Shown: in pieces, positions 43,166-51,559 of the stretch
Numbering within the stretch: the stretch's first letter is position 1
How the letters are laid out: every line of letters begins with the position of its first letter
NCBI RefSeq assembly: GCF_011947225.1
Contig: NZ_JAATVW010000013.1
Location: forward strand, 108,344-172,343
Reading direction: 5' to 3'
Length of the DNA stretch: 64,000 bases
Source of the DNA: Planosporangium flavigriseum
Lineage (GTDB): Bacteria; Actinomycetota; Actinomycetes; Mycobacteriales; Micromonosporaceae
Notes under the pieces: model-generated
Seen by the model: only the letters and a program-made list of their open reading frames with translations
Database searches by the model: none
Told to the model about the DNA's origin: nothing
Program-made: the position numbers and the translations under genes

Positions 43166-46100
43166 TCAGCCGCGCCGGCGACGTCCCCGCCGGCGGGGCC
43201 CGACCGGCTCTTCCTCTGCGTCCAGACCGTCGGAGTCGAACCCGATCGCGGGTACGGGGTCCAGCCCGGCGAACGCCGCCTCGTGCCCGTCGAGGTCGTC
43301 GTCGGCGACCGCGTCGCTGGCCGCCTCCGCCTCGATATCGGCGCCCGGCTCAACCGTGGCCTCGCGCTCAACCACGACGACCTCGGACTCAACCGCGACG
43401 ACCTCGGCCTCGACCGTGGCCTCCGGGCGTGGCTCCTCGATCGTCAGCCCCGGCTCGGCCGCAGCCACCGGCTCCCCGGCCGCACCCAGCGGCGGCTCCT
43501 CGGCCGGAGCCTGCTCGACGGCTGCCGCCGCGGCGGCCTTCCGCCGGCGCCGGCCGCCACGCCCGTTCTCGCTGGGCTCCTCGGCCTTGGCCGGCAAGGC
43601 CTTCGCCTGGCCGGAGCCACCGCCGGAGGGGCGCTTCTCGGGTATGGGCTCGTGGTGGATGATCAGCCCACGACCCTTGCAGGCCTCGCAGTTCTCGCTG
43701 AACGCCTCGAGCAGGCCCTGACCCACGCGCTTGCGGGTCATCTGGACCAGACCCAGCGAGGTGATCTCGGTGACCTGGTGCTTCGTCCGGTCACGGCCGA
43801 GGCACTCAGTCAGCCGGCGCAGCACGAGCTCGCGGTTGGACTCCAGCACCATGTCGATGAAGTCGATGACGATGATGCCGCCCAGGTCGCGCAGGCGCAA
43901 CTGCCGCACGATCTCCTCAGCGGCCTCGAGGTTGTTACGGGTGACCGTCTCCTCGAGGTTGCCGCCCGTACCGGTGTACTTGCCGGTGTTGACGTCGACG
44001 ACCGTCATCGCCTCGGTGCGGTCGATCACCAGGTGGCCGCCCGAGGGCAGGAACACCCGGCGGTCGAGACCCTTGAGGATCTGCTCGTCCACCCGCAACT
44101 CGTGGAACACGTCACCGGTTCCGGCGTGCCGACGTACGCGCTGCACCAGGTCGGGCGACACGTGCTGCAGGTACGCCTCGATCATCTCGAAGGCGTCATC
44201 GCCCTGGATGACCACCTCCCGGAAGTCCTCGTTGAACAGGTCCCGGACGACCCGGATCAGCAGGTCGGGCTCCTCGTACAGCAGCTTCGGCGCACCCGAC
44301 TCGCCGGCGCGGGAGTCGATCTCCTCCCACTGCGCCTGCAGCCGCTTCACGTCACGGGCCAGCTCGTCCTCGCTCGCACCCTCGGCCGCCGTCCGCACGA
44401 TCACGCCGGCGCTTTCGGGTACGAGGTGCTTGAGCACGTCCCGCAGTCGCTTGCGCTCCGTGTCCGGGAGCTTGCGGCTGATGCCGGAGGTGTTGCCGTT
44501 GGGCACGTACACGAGATGCCGGCCGGACAGGGCGACGTGGCTGGTCAGCCGCGCGCCCTTGGTGCCGATCGGGTCCTTGGTGACCTGCACGAGCACCGAG
44601 TCGCCGGACTTCAGCGCCTGCTCGATGGTGCGGGTGCGGCCCTCCAGGCCGGTGGCCTCCCAGTTGACCTCGCCGGCGTACAGGACGGCGTTGCGGCCGC
44701 GCCCGATGTCGACGAAGGCCGCCTCCATGCTCGGCAGCACGTTCTGGACCCGACCGAGGTACACGTTGCCGACCATCGTCGCCGCGCTGGCCCGGGACAC
44801 GTAGTGCTCCACGAGGATGCCGTCCTCGAGCACCGCGATCTGGGTACGGTCGCCCTTCTGGCGTACGACCATGACCCGGTCGACAGCCTCCCGGCGGGCC
44901 AGGAACTCCGACTCGGTCAGGATCGGCGGCCGGGTGCGGCGCTGCTCACGCCCGTCGCGACGGCGCTGGCGCTTGGCCTCCAGCCGGGTCGAGCCGGAGA
45001 CACCCTGCACCTCGTCGCGGGCCGGGCGCGGCTCGCGGATCTTGACGACGGTGTTCGCCGGGTCGTCCGGTGAAGCCTCCACGTCGCCCGAGCCCTTGCG
45101 GCGCCGACGCCGGCGCCGACGGGTCACGCCCTCTTCGGCCTCCGCCTCGTCGTCTTCGTCGCCCTCGCCGTTCTCCTCGGCATCCTCTTCGGTTTCGGCG
45201 GCGGTGACGGTGTCGCCGTCGGCGTCACCGTCCTCCTCGTCGCCGTACCCGCCCTTGCCGCGACCGCGGCCACGCCGGCCCCGCCGGCGGCGCCGGCGCC
45301 CGGCCGCCGTCTCGTCGTCTTCGTCGCCGGCCTCGTCGTCGACCTCAGCGGCCTCCTCCTCGACCTCAGCCTCGGTGTCGGCCACCGTCGCGACGGGCTC
45401 AGCGGCCTCGCCCCGCCGGCCCCTGCGCCGCCGGGACGCGCGGGCCATCTCGGCCTCGGCCTCGGCTGCGGCTTCCGCCTCGATCTCCGCCGCCGTGGGC
45501 GGCATGAAGAGGACGGCCGTGCTGGGGGCTACCCGACGGCGGGAGGCCTTGCGGGTTTCCGCCGGCTCCGCGGTGGGCTCGGCCTCGACCGTGGGCTCGG
45601 CCTTGGCCTCGGCCTCGGCTGCGGCCTCGACCGCGGGCTCGGCCTTCGCGCTCCGGCGACGGGTACGGGAAGTACGGGCGGGCTGGGCCGGTACGGCGTC
45701 GGCACCGGCCTGCTCCGGCGCGGCGCCGTTCGGCGCCGTCTCAGCGGCCGGCGCCGTGGTCTGCTCCGGTGCCGGCTGCGCGGGGGCCACCGGCTGGACC
45801 GGCGCCCAGGACGCGGACCAGGACTGGGTGGCCTGGGCCGGCTGAGCGGCGGTCACCGGTTGAGCGGCGGTCAGCGGTTGAGCGGCCGGGGCCGGCTCAG
45901 CGGTAACCGGCTCGGCGGTCGCTGTCCCGGCAGAAGCGGTCTCGGCCGGTTCGGCAGCAGGGCGCCGCCTACGGCGGGTCGGCTTGGCCGGTTCCGCGTC
46001 TGCGCTGGTCGTGCCTTCGGCAGTGGCCTCGGCCGGGGCGGCCTTCGTGGCGCGTCGCCGGGTGCGGCGGGGAGCCGGAGCTTCCCCGGTGGCGCCCGCC

Positions 46101-46213
46101 GCCGCGGGGGTTTCACTGCCCCTGGCAGCGGAGTTCCCGGTGTCCGCGGCGGTCGCCGGGACGTCGTTTCCTGGTGCGTTGCTGTTCGCTGCGCCAGGCT
46201 CGTTGTCGAGCAT
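43166..46213 (-). CDS. rne: Ribonuclease E/G
   Basis: Endoribonuclease for mRNA decay and rRNA/tRNA processing; about 1015 residues from the ATG at 46213, which has GGAG upstream. As in actinomycetes the extra domain is N-terminal: about 440 residues rich in Ala, Glu, Arg and Pro with Arg-rich patches (RRRRRRGRRGRGRGKGG) and an acidic stretch. The catalytic half begins near residue 440: S1 domain (VGNVYLGRVQNVLPSMEAAF), DNase-I-like domain with the Mg-binding Asp in IIVIDFIDMVLESNREL, and Zn-link CEACKGRG. A further acidic tail follows the catalytic part and ends in RRRGRRRRG. Confidence 0.95.
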   Translation of the reverse strand: MLDNEPGAANSNAPGNDVPATAADTGNSAARGSETPAAAGATGEAPAPRRTRRRATKAAPAEATAEGTTSADAEPAKPTRRRRRPAAEPAETASAGTATAEPVTAEPAPAAQPLTAAQPVTAAQPAQATQSWSASWAPVQPVAPAQPAPEQTTAPAAETAPNGAAPEQAGADAVPAQPARTSRTRRRSAKAEPAVEAAAEAEAKAEPTVEAEPTAEPAETRKASRRRVAPSTAVLFMPPTAAEIEAEAAAEAEAEMARASRRRRGRRGEAAEPVATVADTEAEVEEEAAEVDDEAGDEDDETAAGRRRRRRGRRGRGRGKGGYGDEEDGDADGDTVTAAETEEDAEENGEGDEDDEAEAEEGVTRRRRRRRRKGSGDVEASPDDPANTVVKIREPRPARDEVQGVSGSTRLEAKRQRRRDGREQRRTRPPILTESEFLARREAVDRVMVVRQKGDRTQIAVLEDGILVEHYVSRASAATMVGNVYLGRVQNVLPSMEAAFVDIGRGRNAVLYAGEVNWEATGLEGRTRTIEQALKSGDSVLVQVTKDPIGTKGARLTSHVALSGRHLVYVPNGNTSGISRKLPDTERKRLRDVLKHLVPESAGVIVRTAAEGASEDELARDVKRLQAQWEEIDSRAGESGAPKLLYEEPDLLIRVVRDLFNEDFREVVIQGDDAFEMIEAYLQHVSPDLVQRVRRHAGTGDVFHELRVDEQILKGLDRRVFLPSGGHLVIDRTEAMTVVDVNTGKYTGTGGNLEETVTRNNLEAAEEIVRQLRLRDLGGIIVIDFIDMVLESNRELVLRRLTECLGRDRTKHQVTEITSLGLVQMTRKRVGQGLLEAFSENCEACKGRGLIIHHEPIPEKRPSGGGSGQAKALPAKAEEPSENGRGGRRRRKAAAAAAVEQAPAEEPPLGAAGEPVAAAEPGLTIEEPRPEATVEAEVVAVESEVVVVEREATVEPGADIEAEAASDAVADDDLDGHEAAFAGLDPVPAIGFDSDGLDAEEEPVGPRRRGRRRRG

Positions 46214-46332
46214 TCGGACGTTCTCCAGTTCTGGCACCCCCGGGCGCGTACGAACGCTGCCACGCAGGGACACCTATGTGTACCGACGGCCCGCCCGGGA
46301 ATCCGGACCAACCGCCGAAGTCTGCAACCCCG

Positions 46333-47127
46333 TCAGGACAACGGGGCTCCGATAACAGCCGGGTCGCGATCCGCAGCCAGCGGATCGACCAGTTCGCCCT
46401 GCGCAGTGAGCGCGCCCTGGGCGATTCGGGTCGCACGAGGCGGCACCGGTAGTTCCAGGTCGGCCGCCACGAGCAGGCCGGACAGGATGTCATCGGGTCG
46501 TACGGACGGTGTGACCTGCCGTACAACAAGGTCGAGTATCGCACACGGTACGCCACCGACCTCGGAAGGTGTGACATCCGCGGGTTGTGGCGCGTCGAGC
46601 CGTACCACGGGACCGCGGGCGTCCAGGGTCCGCCTGCCCTGTTTGGTCAGGCGCTCCACCGGAACTTCGGCCGCCGCAAGAAACACATCGACGGCCTGGC
46701 GCGCCGCCTTAGCGGTAACCCCCGGCAATTCTACCCGCCATGCCGACGCGTCGATCCGGTCGGCGAGGCTACCGCCCACCGCCTCCACCGCGTCGAGGAC
46801 GTCCAGACCCGGCGAGAGCGCCGCGTCGAGCGCCCGCGCCAGCTCCCCCGGGTCGACCCGATCCCGCAGCCCGATCTCCAGGTACTCCGCCTCGCTGGCC
46901 ACACCCGTCGGCGCGGCCGACGCATACGAGACCTTCGGGTGCGGGGTGAAGCCCTGCGAGTACGCGATGGGCACGCCCGCGCGCAGGATCGCCCGCTCGA
47001 ACGCCCGGGCGAAGTCCCGGTGCGACGTGAACCGCATCGGTCCCCGCTTGGCGTACCGCAGGCGGATGCGCTGCACGACCGGCGCCTGCCCGCCTTCCGG
47101 CTGGTTCTTGGGACGACGACCCGTCAT
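46333..47127 (-). CDS. TIGR03936 family protein (DUF2344)
   Basis: 264 residues from the ATG at 47127 (MTGRRPKNQPEGGQ); the start overlaps the TIGR03960 stop (ATGA). It contains VQRIRLRYAKRGPMRFTSHR, FARAFERAILRAGVPIAYSQ and GFTPHPKVSYA, the signature of DUF2344. In this family the radical SAM partner is encoded just upstream, as here. The reaction is not established. Confidence 0.93.
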   Translation of the reverse strand: MTGRRPKNQPEGGQAPVVQRIRLRYAKRGPMRFTSHRDFARAFERAILRAGVPIAYSQGFTPHPKVSYASAAPTGVASEAEYLEIGLRDRVDPGELARALDAALSPGLDVLDAVEAVGGSLADRIDASAWRVELPGVTAKAARQAVDVFLAAAEVPVERLTKQGRRTLDARGPVVRLDAPQPADVTPSEVGGVPCAILDLVVRQVTPSVRPDDILSGLLVAADLELPVPPRATRIAQGALTAQGELVDPLAADRDPAVIGAPLS

Positions 47128-49100
47128 GACGGAACCTTCAGCCCCGCGTTGACCGGCGTGATGGGCAGCAGTTTCTTCCCCGTGGGCCCGATCTGGATCT
47201 CGGTGTCCATGCTCGGGCAGACCCCACAGTCGAAACAAGGAGTCCAACGACAGTCAGGCTGCTCATATTCCGACAGCGATTCCTGCCAGTCCTGCCACAG
47301 CCACTCTTTGTCCAGCCCGGAGTCGAGGTGGTCCCAGGGCAGGACCTCGTTCTCGTCTCGCTCACGCGTGGTAAACCATGCGACGTCGACCCCTGGGGCC
47401 AACGCCTCATTCGCCGCTGTCATCCAGCGGTCGTACGAGAAGTGCTCCGACCAGCCGTCGAAGCGCCCGCCGCCTTCCCAGACCCGCCGGATGACCGCGC
47501 CGACCCGCCGGTCACCCCGGCTGAGCAGCCCCTCGACCAGCGAGGGCTGGCCGTCGTGGTAGCGGTACCCGATCGCGCGACCCAGCGAGCGGTCCGAGTT
47601 GATGGCCTGCTTGAGTAGCTTGAGCCGGTTGTCGATCGTTTCCGGCGACGCCATCGCCGCCCACTGGAACGGCGTGTGCGGCTTGGGCACGAACCCGCCG
47701 ATCGACACCGTGCAGCGGATGTCCTTGGAGCCGGTGGCCGCCCGACCGGCCTTGATGACCTCCTGCGCCAGCCGGGCGATCTGCAGCACGTCCTCGTCGG
47801 TCTCGGTGGGCAGGCCGCACATGAAGTACAGCTTCACCTGCCGCCAGCCGTTGGTGTAGGCCGTGACGACGGTGCGGATGAGGTCCTCCTCCGACACCAT
47901 CTTGTTGATCACCTTGCGGATCCGCTCCGAGCCGCCCTCCGGCGCGAACGTCAGGCCGGTACGCCGCCCGTTGCGCGACAGCTCCTGAGCCAGGTCGATG
48001 TTGAACGCGTCCACCCGGGTCGACGGCAGCGACAGGGACACGTTCGAGCCCTCGTACTGGTCGGCCAGGCCCGAGCAGATGTCACCGATCTCGGAATGAT
48101 CAGCGGAACTCAACGACAAGAGTCCAACTTCGCCGAAACCGCTGAACTCAAGACCTTCTTTCACCATCTCGCCGATGGTCGTGATCGACCGCTCCCGGAC
48201 CGGCCGGGTGATCATGCCGGCCTGGCAGAACCGGCAACCGCGGGTACAGCCGCGGAAGATCTCCACCGCGTACCGCTCGTGCACGGTCTCGGCGAGCGGG
48301 ACGAGGGGCTTCTTCGGATACGGCCACGCGTCGAGGTCCATCGTGGTGCGCTTGTTCACCCGGAACGGCACGTCGGCCCGGTTGGGCAAGACCCGCTGGA
48401 TCCGCCCGTCGGGCAGGTAGTCGACGTCGTAGAAGCGCGGCACGTACACGCTCTCGGTGCGGGCCAGCCGCAGCAGCAGCTCGTCGCGGCCGCCGGGGCA
48501 GCCCTCGGCCTTCCATTCGCGCACGATCGCGGTGATCTCGAGGACCGCTTCCTCGCCGTCGCCAAGCACGGCGGCGTCGATGAAGTCGGCGATCGGCTCG
48601 GGGTTGAACGCGGCGTGCCCACCGGCGATCACGATCGGGTGGCTCTCGTCGCGCTCCGAGCTGTCGAGCGGGATCCCGGCCAGGGAAAGCATCGTGAGCA
48701 TGTTCGTGTAGCCGAGCTCGGTCGCGAACGAGATCCCGAACAGGTCGAACGCGCGCACCGGCCGGTGCGCGTCGACGGTGAACTGCGGGACCCCGTGCTC
48801 GCGCATGAGCGCCTCGAGGTCGGGCCAGACCGCGTAGGTGCGCTCGGCCAGCACGTCGGGCTGCTCGTTGAGCACCTCGTACAGGATCTGCACACCCTGG
48901 TTCGGCAGGCCGACCTCGTACGCGTCAGGGTACGACAGCGCCCAGCGCACGGTCGCCGCGTCCCAGTCCTTGACTACGGCCCCCAGCTCACCGCCGACGT
49001 ACTGGATCGGCTTGCTCACCTTGGGCAGCAGCTGCTCGAGCTGGGGCCACACGGTCTGCCCCGCTCGCGCGCTCGCAGGGGCAACGGACGCTTCACTCAT
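47124..49100 (-). CDS. TIGR03960 family radical SAM protein
   Basis: 658 residues from the ATG at 49100 (MSEASVAPASARAGQ). An N-terminal B12-binding-like region (VRWALSYPDAYEVGLPNQGV, GGHAAFNPEPIADFIDAAVL) precedes the radical SAM core with the cluster motif in FRGCTRGCRFCQAGMITRPV (CxxxCxxC near residue 285). A C-terminal part contains YEQPDCRWTPCFDCGVC. It is coupled to the DUF2344 gene. Known in actinomycetes next to rne; substrate unknown. Confidence 0.94.
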   Translation of the reverse strand: MSEASVAPASARAGQTVWPQLEQLLPKVSKPIQYVGGELGAVVKDWDAATVRWALSYPDAYEVGLPNQGVQILYEVLNEQPDVLAERTYAVWPDLEALMREHGVPQFTVDAHRPVRAFDLFGISFATELGYTNMLTMLSLAGIPLDSSERDESHPIVIAGGHAAFNPEPIADFIDAAVLGDGEEAVLEITAIVREWKAEGCPGGRDELLLRLARTESVYVPRFYDVDYLPDGRIQRVLPNRADVPFRVNKRTTMDLDAWPYPKKPLVPLAETVHERYAVEIFRGCTRGCRFCQAGMITRPVRERSITTIGEMVKEGLEFSGFGEVGLLSLSSADHSEIGDICSGLADQYEGSNVSLSLPSTRVDAFNIDLAQELSRNGRRTGLTFAPEGGSERIRKVINKMVSEEDLIRTVVTAYTNGWRQVKLYFMCGLPTETDEDVLQIARLAQEVIKAGRAATGSKDIRCTVSIGGFVPKPHTPFQWAAMASPETIDNRLKLLKQAINSDRSLGRAIGYRYHDGQPSLVEGLLSRGDRRVGAVIRRVWEGGGRFDGWSEHFSYDRWMTAANEALAPGVDVAWFTTRERDENEVLPWDHLDSGLDKEWLWQDWQESLSEYEQPDCRWTPCFDCGVCPSMDTEIQIGPTGKKLLPITPVNAGLKVPS

Positions 49101-49156
49101 AACGCACCAGCCTACGCGGGCGACTGTCAACACCCACCAACGAACCTGCACGATTA

Positions 49157-49180
49157 CTGAACGGTTTCTTTACTGTTCAG
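49157..49180. promoter_or_regulatory. Inverted repeat upstream of the chitinase gene
   Basis: CTGAAC (49157-49162) and GTTCAG (49175-49180) form a dyad 58 bp before the chitinase start; the region also reads as two imperfect direct repeats (ACTGAACGGTTTCTTT and ACTGTTCAGATTCTTT). Candidate operator or promoter element; unverified. Confidence 0.4.
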
Positions 49181-49237
49181 ATTCTTTCTAGTAACTTCCC
49201 ATCATCACCATCGATATCTCTGGATGGGAAGGACGCC

Positions 49238-50575
49238 ATGAAACCGAGGTCAGTCCGCACCGCCCTGGCGGTCGGTGCAGCCGTACTCGTCGCCGGCGCG
49301 ACCGCGTTGGTGGCCACCAACGCCCTCGCCGCCACCGGCCCGACCGCCACCTTCAGCAAGTCCGCCTGGGAGACCGGCTACACCGGCACGTACACCATCA
49401 CGAACACCAGCGGCGCCACCCTCAACGGCTGGACGCTCACGTTCGACCTACCCGCCGGGACCACTCTCGGCTCCTACTGGGACGCCTTGATCACGTCCAG
49501 CGGTAACCGCTACACCGCGAAGAACCGTGAGTACAACGGGACCGTCGCCCCCGGCGCCTCGGCGAGCTTCGGCTTCGTGGCCAGCGGTACCGGCAGCCCG
49601 ACCAACTGCAGCCTCAACGGCGCCTCCTGTACGGGTGGCGGCGGTGGCGGCGGCACTCCCCCACCTCCCCCACCACCCCCGCCCGGCGGCGGCTCCCCCG
49701 GCGCGAAGCTCCCGGCGGCGCCCTACCTCTACCTCGGCTGGGGCAACCCGCCGAGCGCCACCTCGGTCATGTCGTCCACCGGCATCAAGGCGTTCACCAT
49801 GGCCTTCATGAACGCCGGCGGCGGCTGCAACCCGGCCTGGGACAGCTCACGGCCGTTGGCCGGCGGCACCGACCAGCAGACCATCAACGCGATCCGGGCC
49901 GCCGGCGGCGACATCGAGATCTCGTTCGGCGGTTGGTCGGGCACCAAGCTCGGCCCGAACTGCGGTGACGCCAACGCCCTCGCCGGGGCGTACCAGAAGG
50001 TGATCGACGCCTACAAGCTCAGGGTGATCGACATCGACATCGAGAACTCCGACGAGTTCGAGAACGACACCGTACGGAGGCGGATCATCGACGCTCTGAA
50101 GATCGTCAAGCAACGCAACCCCGACATCAAGACGGTCCTGACGTTCGGCACGACCAAGACCGGCCCGAACTACTACGGCACGCAACTGATCAACGAGACC
50201 AAGGCGGCGGGCGCCAACATCGACGTGTACACGATCATGCCGTTCGACTTCGGCGGCACGAACATGTACACCGACACCGTCAACGCCGCGGAAGGGCTGA
50301 AGAACGCGCTCAAGAGCACGTTCGGTTGGTCGGACGCGACCGCGTACGGGCACATGGGAATCTCGGGTATGAACGGCCTGACCGACCAGCAGGAGCAGGT
50401 CTCCCCGCAGACGTGGACCCAGATCCGCGACTACGCGAAGAGCAAGGGCCTGGCACGCCTGGCGTACTGGTCGGTCAACCGCGACCGGCCGTGCCCCGGC
50501 GGCGGAGTCGTCTCCAACTGCAGCGGCATCGCCCAGTCCGACTGGGAGTTCACTCGGATCAGCGCCGGCTTCTGA
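49238..50575 (+). CDS. Secreted GH18 chitinase with CBM2-like domain
   Basis: Extracellular chitinase of 445 residues. The signal peptide (1-31) is MKPRSVRTALAVGAAVLVAG followed by ATALVATNALA. A CBM2-type binding module (about 33-130) contains FSKSAWETGYTGTYTITNTS and GWTLTFDLPAGTTLGSYWD. A Gly/Pro-rich linker (PPPPPPPPPGGG) is followed by a GH18 domain (about 160-445), with the catalytic motif at VIDIDIEN (DxDxE, Glu as proton donor) and FGGWSG. The start at 49238 follows GGGAAGGA. It hydrolyses chitin; binding of the CBM to chitin or cellulose is not resolved by sequence. Confidence 0.95.
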   Translation: MKPRSVRTALAVGAAVLVAGATALVATNALAATGPTATFSKSAWETGYTGTYTITNTSGATLNGWTLTFDLPAGTTLGSYWDALITSSGNRYTAKNREYNGTVAPGASASFGFVASGTGSPTNCSLNGASCTGGGGGGGTPPPPPPPPPGGGSPGAKLPAAPYLYLGWGNPPSATSVMSSTGIKAFTMAFMNAGGGCNPAWDSSRPLAGGTDQQTINAIRAAGGDIEISFGGWSGTKLGPNCGDANALAGAYQKVIDAYKLRVIDIDIENSDEFENDTVRRRIIDALKIVKQRNPDIKTVLTFGTTKTGPNYYGTQLINETKAAGANIDVYTIMPFDFGGTNMYTDTVNAAEGLKNALKSTFGWSDATAYGHMGISGMNGLTDQQEQVSPQTWTQIRDYAKSKGLARLAYWSVNRDRPCPGGGVVSNCSGIAQSDWEFTRISAGF

Positions 50576-50811
50576 CGCCACGAGCCCCGCCCCGCCCGCA
50601 CCCCGCACCCCGCACCCCGCACTGCTCACCCCGCACCCCGCACCCCGCGCTGCTCATGATCCTCGCAGTTTGGGCCAAACTGCTGCCTCGCCTCGATTTT
50701 TAGCAGCAACTTTGCCCAAACTGTGGGGATCTTGGGCGCGGCCGGCGCGGCGGGCGCGGCGGGCGCGGCGCGGCGCGGCGCGACGGGCCCGCGGGACGCA
50801 CGAGGCGCGCC
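50576..50811. repeat. Low-complexity gap with a hairpin, downstream of chitinase
   Basis: Repeats of caccccg fill 50590-50650, and gcgcgg/ggcgcggc repeats fill 50740-50790. Between them, CAGTTTGGGCCAAACTGCTGC-type arms (50666-50686 and 50703-50723) form an inverted repeat with about three mismatches around a T-rich loop. It is the likely terminator for the converging chitinase and acyltransferase transcripts. Confidence 0.65.
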
Positions 50812-51492
50812 CTACTGCGCCGGCGTCGCTTCGCGTTTCGGGGCGTACCGCCCCACGTACTCCTGCCCGGTCAGCTTCTGGATCTCGGCCATGAGCGCCG
50901 CCGCGATCTCGCGCAACACCCGGCTGTCGACGGTGACGTCGCGCCAGGGCGACAGGTCCAGCGGCTCGCCGACCCGCATCTCGACCGTGGCACCGACGCG
51001 GGGCCACCGCGCTCCGATCGGTTGGATCCTCTCGGTACCCAGCAGTCCCACCGGCAGCACGGTCGCCCCCGCGTCGAGGGCCAGCTTGGCCACGCCCGGC
51101 CGGCCTCGGTACAGCCGGCCGTCCGGCGAGCGGGTGCCCTCGGGGAAGATGCCCAGCACCTGGCCGTCGCGCAGGACCGGCAGGGCCGCGTCCAGCGCCA
51201 TGAGGCTGGCCCGGCCGCCGGAGCGGTCGACCGGGATCTGGTTGAGCCCGGTCATGATCGTGCGCATGACCGGGCCCTCGAAGTACTCGTTCTTGGCCAG
51301 GAAGTACACCGGCCGCGCCATCATGATCGGAATGATGAAGGAGTCGATCACCGAGAGGTGGTTGCTGGCCATGATGACCGGACCGGTAGCCGGCACGTTC
51401 TCCAGACCGGTGACCTTCGGCCGCCAGGCAACACGCATCGCCGGAGCGACGGCCGCCTTGGCCAACGAGTACAGCGTGGACACGGCCGTCAC
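50812..51492 (-). CDS. 1-acyl-sn-glycerol-3-phosphate acyltransferase (PlsC-like)
   Basis: About 226 residues from a GTG at 51492, or 223 from the GTG at 51483 (VSTLYSLAKAAVAP); the longer frame runs through the ileS hairpin and is not likely. Motif I is ASNHLSVIDSF (the NHxxxxD block), motif III is LGIFPEGTRSPDG, and VLPVGLLGTERIQP follows. It transfers an acyl group to lysophosphatidic acid at the membrane. Specific role within phospholipid synthesis is unknown. Confidence 0.92.
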   Translation of the reverse strand: MTAVSTLYSLAKAAVAPAMRVAWRPKVTGLENVPATGPVIMASNHLSVIDSFIIPIMMARPVYFLAKNEYFEGPVMRTIMTGLNQIPVDRSGGRASLMALDAALPVLRDGQVLGIFPEGTRSPDGRLYRGRPGVAKLALDAGATVLPVGLLGTERIQPIGARWPRVGATVEMRVGEPLDLSPWRDVTVDSRVLREIAAALMAEIQKLTGQEYVGRYAPKREATPAQ

Positions 51493-51509
51493 GTTACGGC
51501 AGCTTGCTT

Positions 51510-51559
51510 GATCATGAACACGTCGCGAGGCCCGAAAGCCCCGCGACGTGTTCATGATC
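51510..51559 (-). terminator. Hairpin directly after ileS
   Basis: Perfect 18-bp arms GATCATGAACACGTCGCG (51510-51527) and CGCGACGTGTTCATGATC (51542-51559), ending one base before the ileS stop codon. No T run. It is similar in sequence to the hairpin at 54981-55028. Confidence 0.75.
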
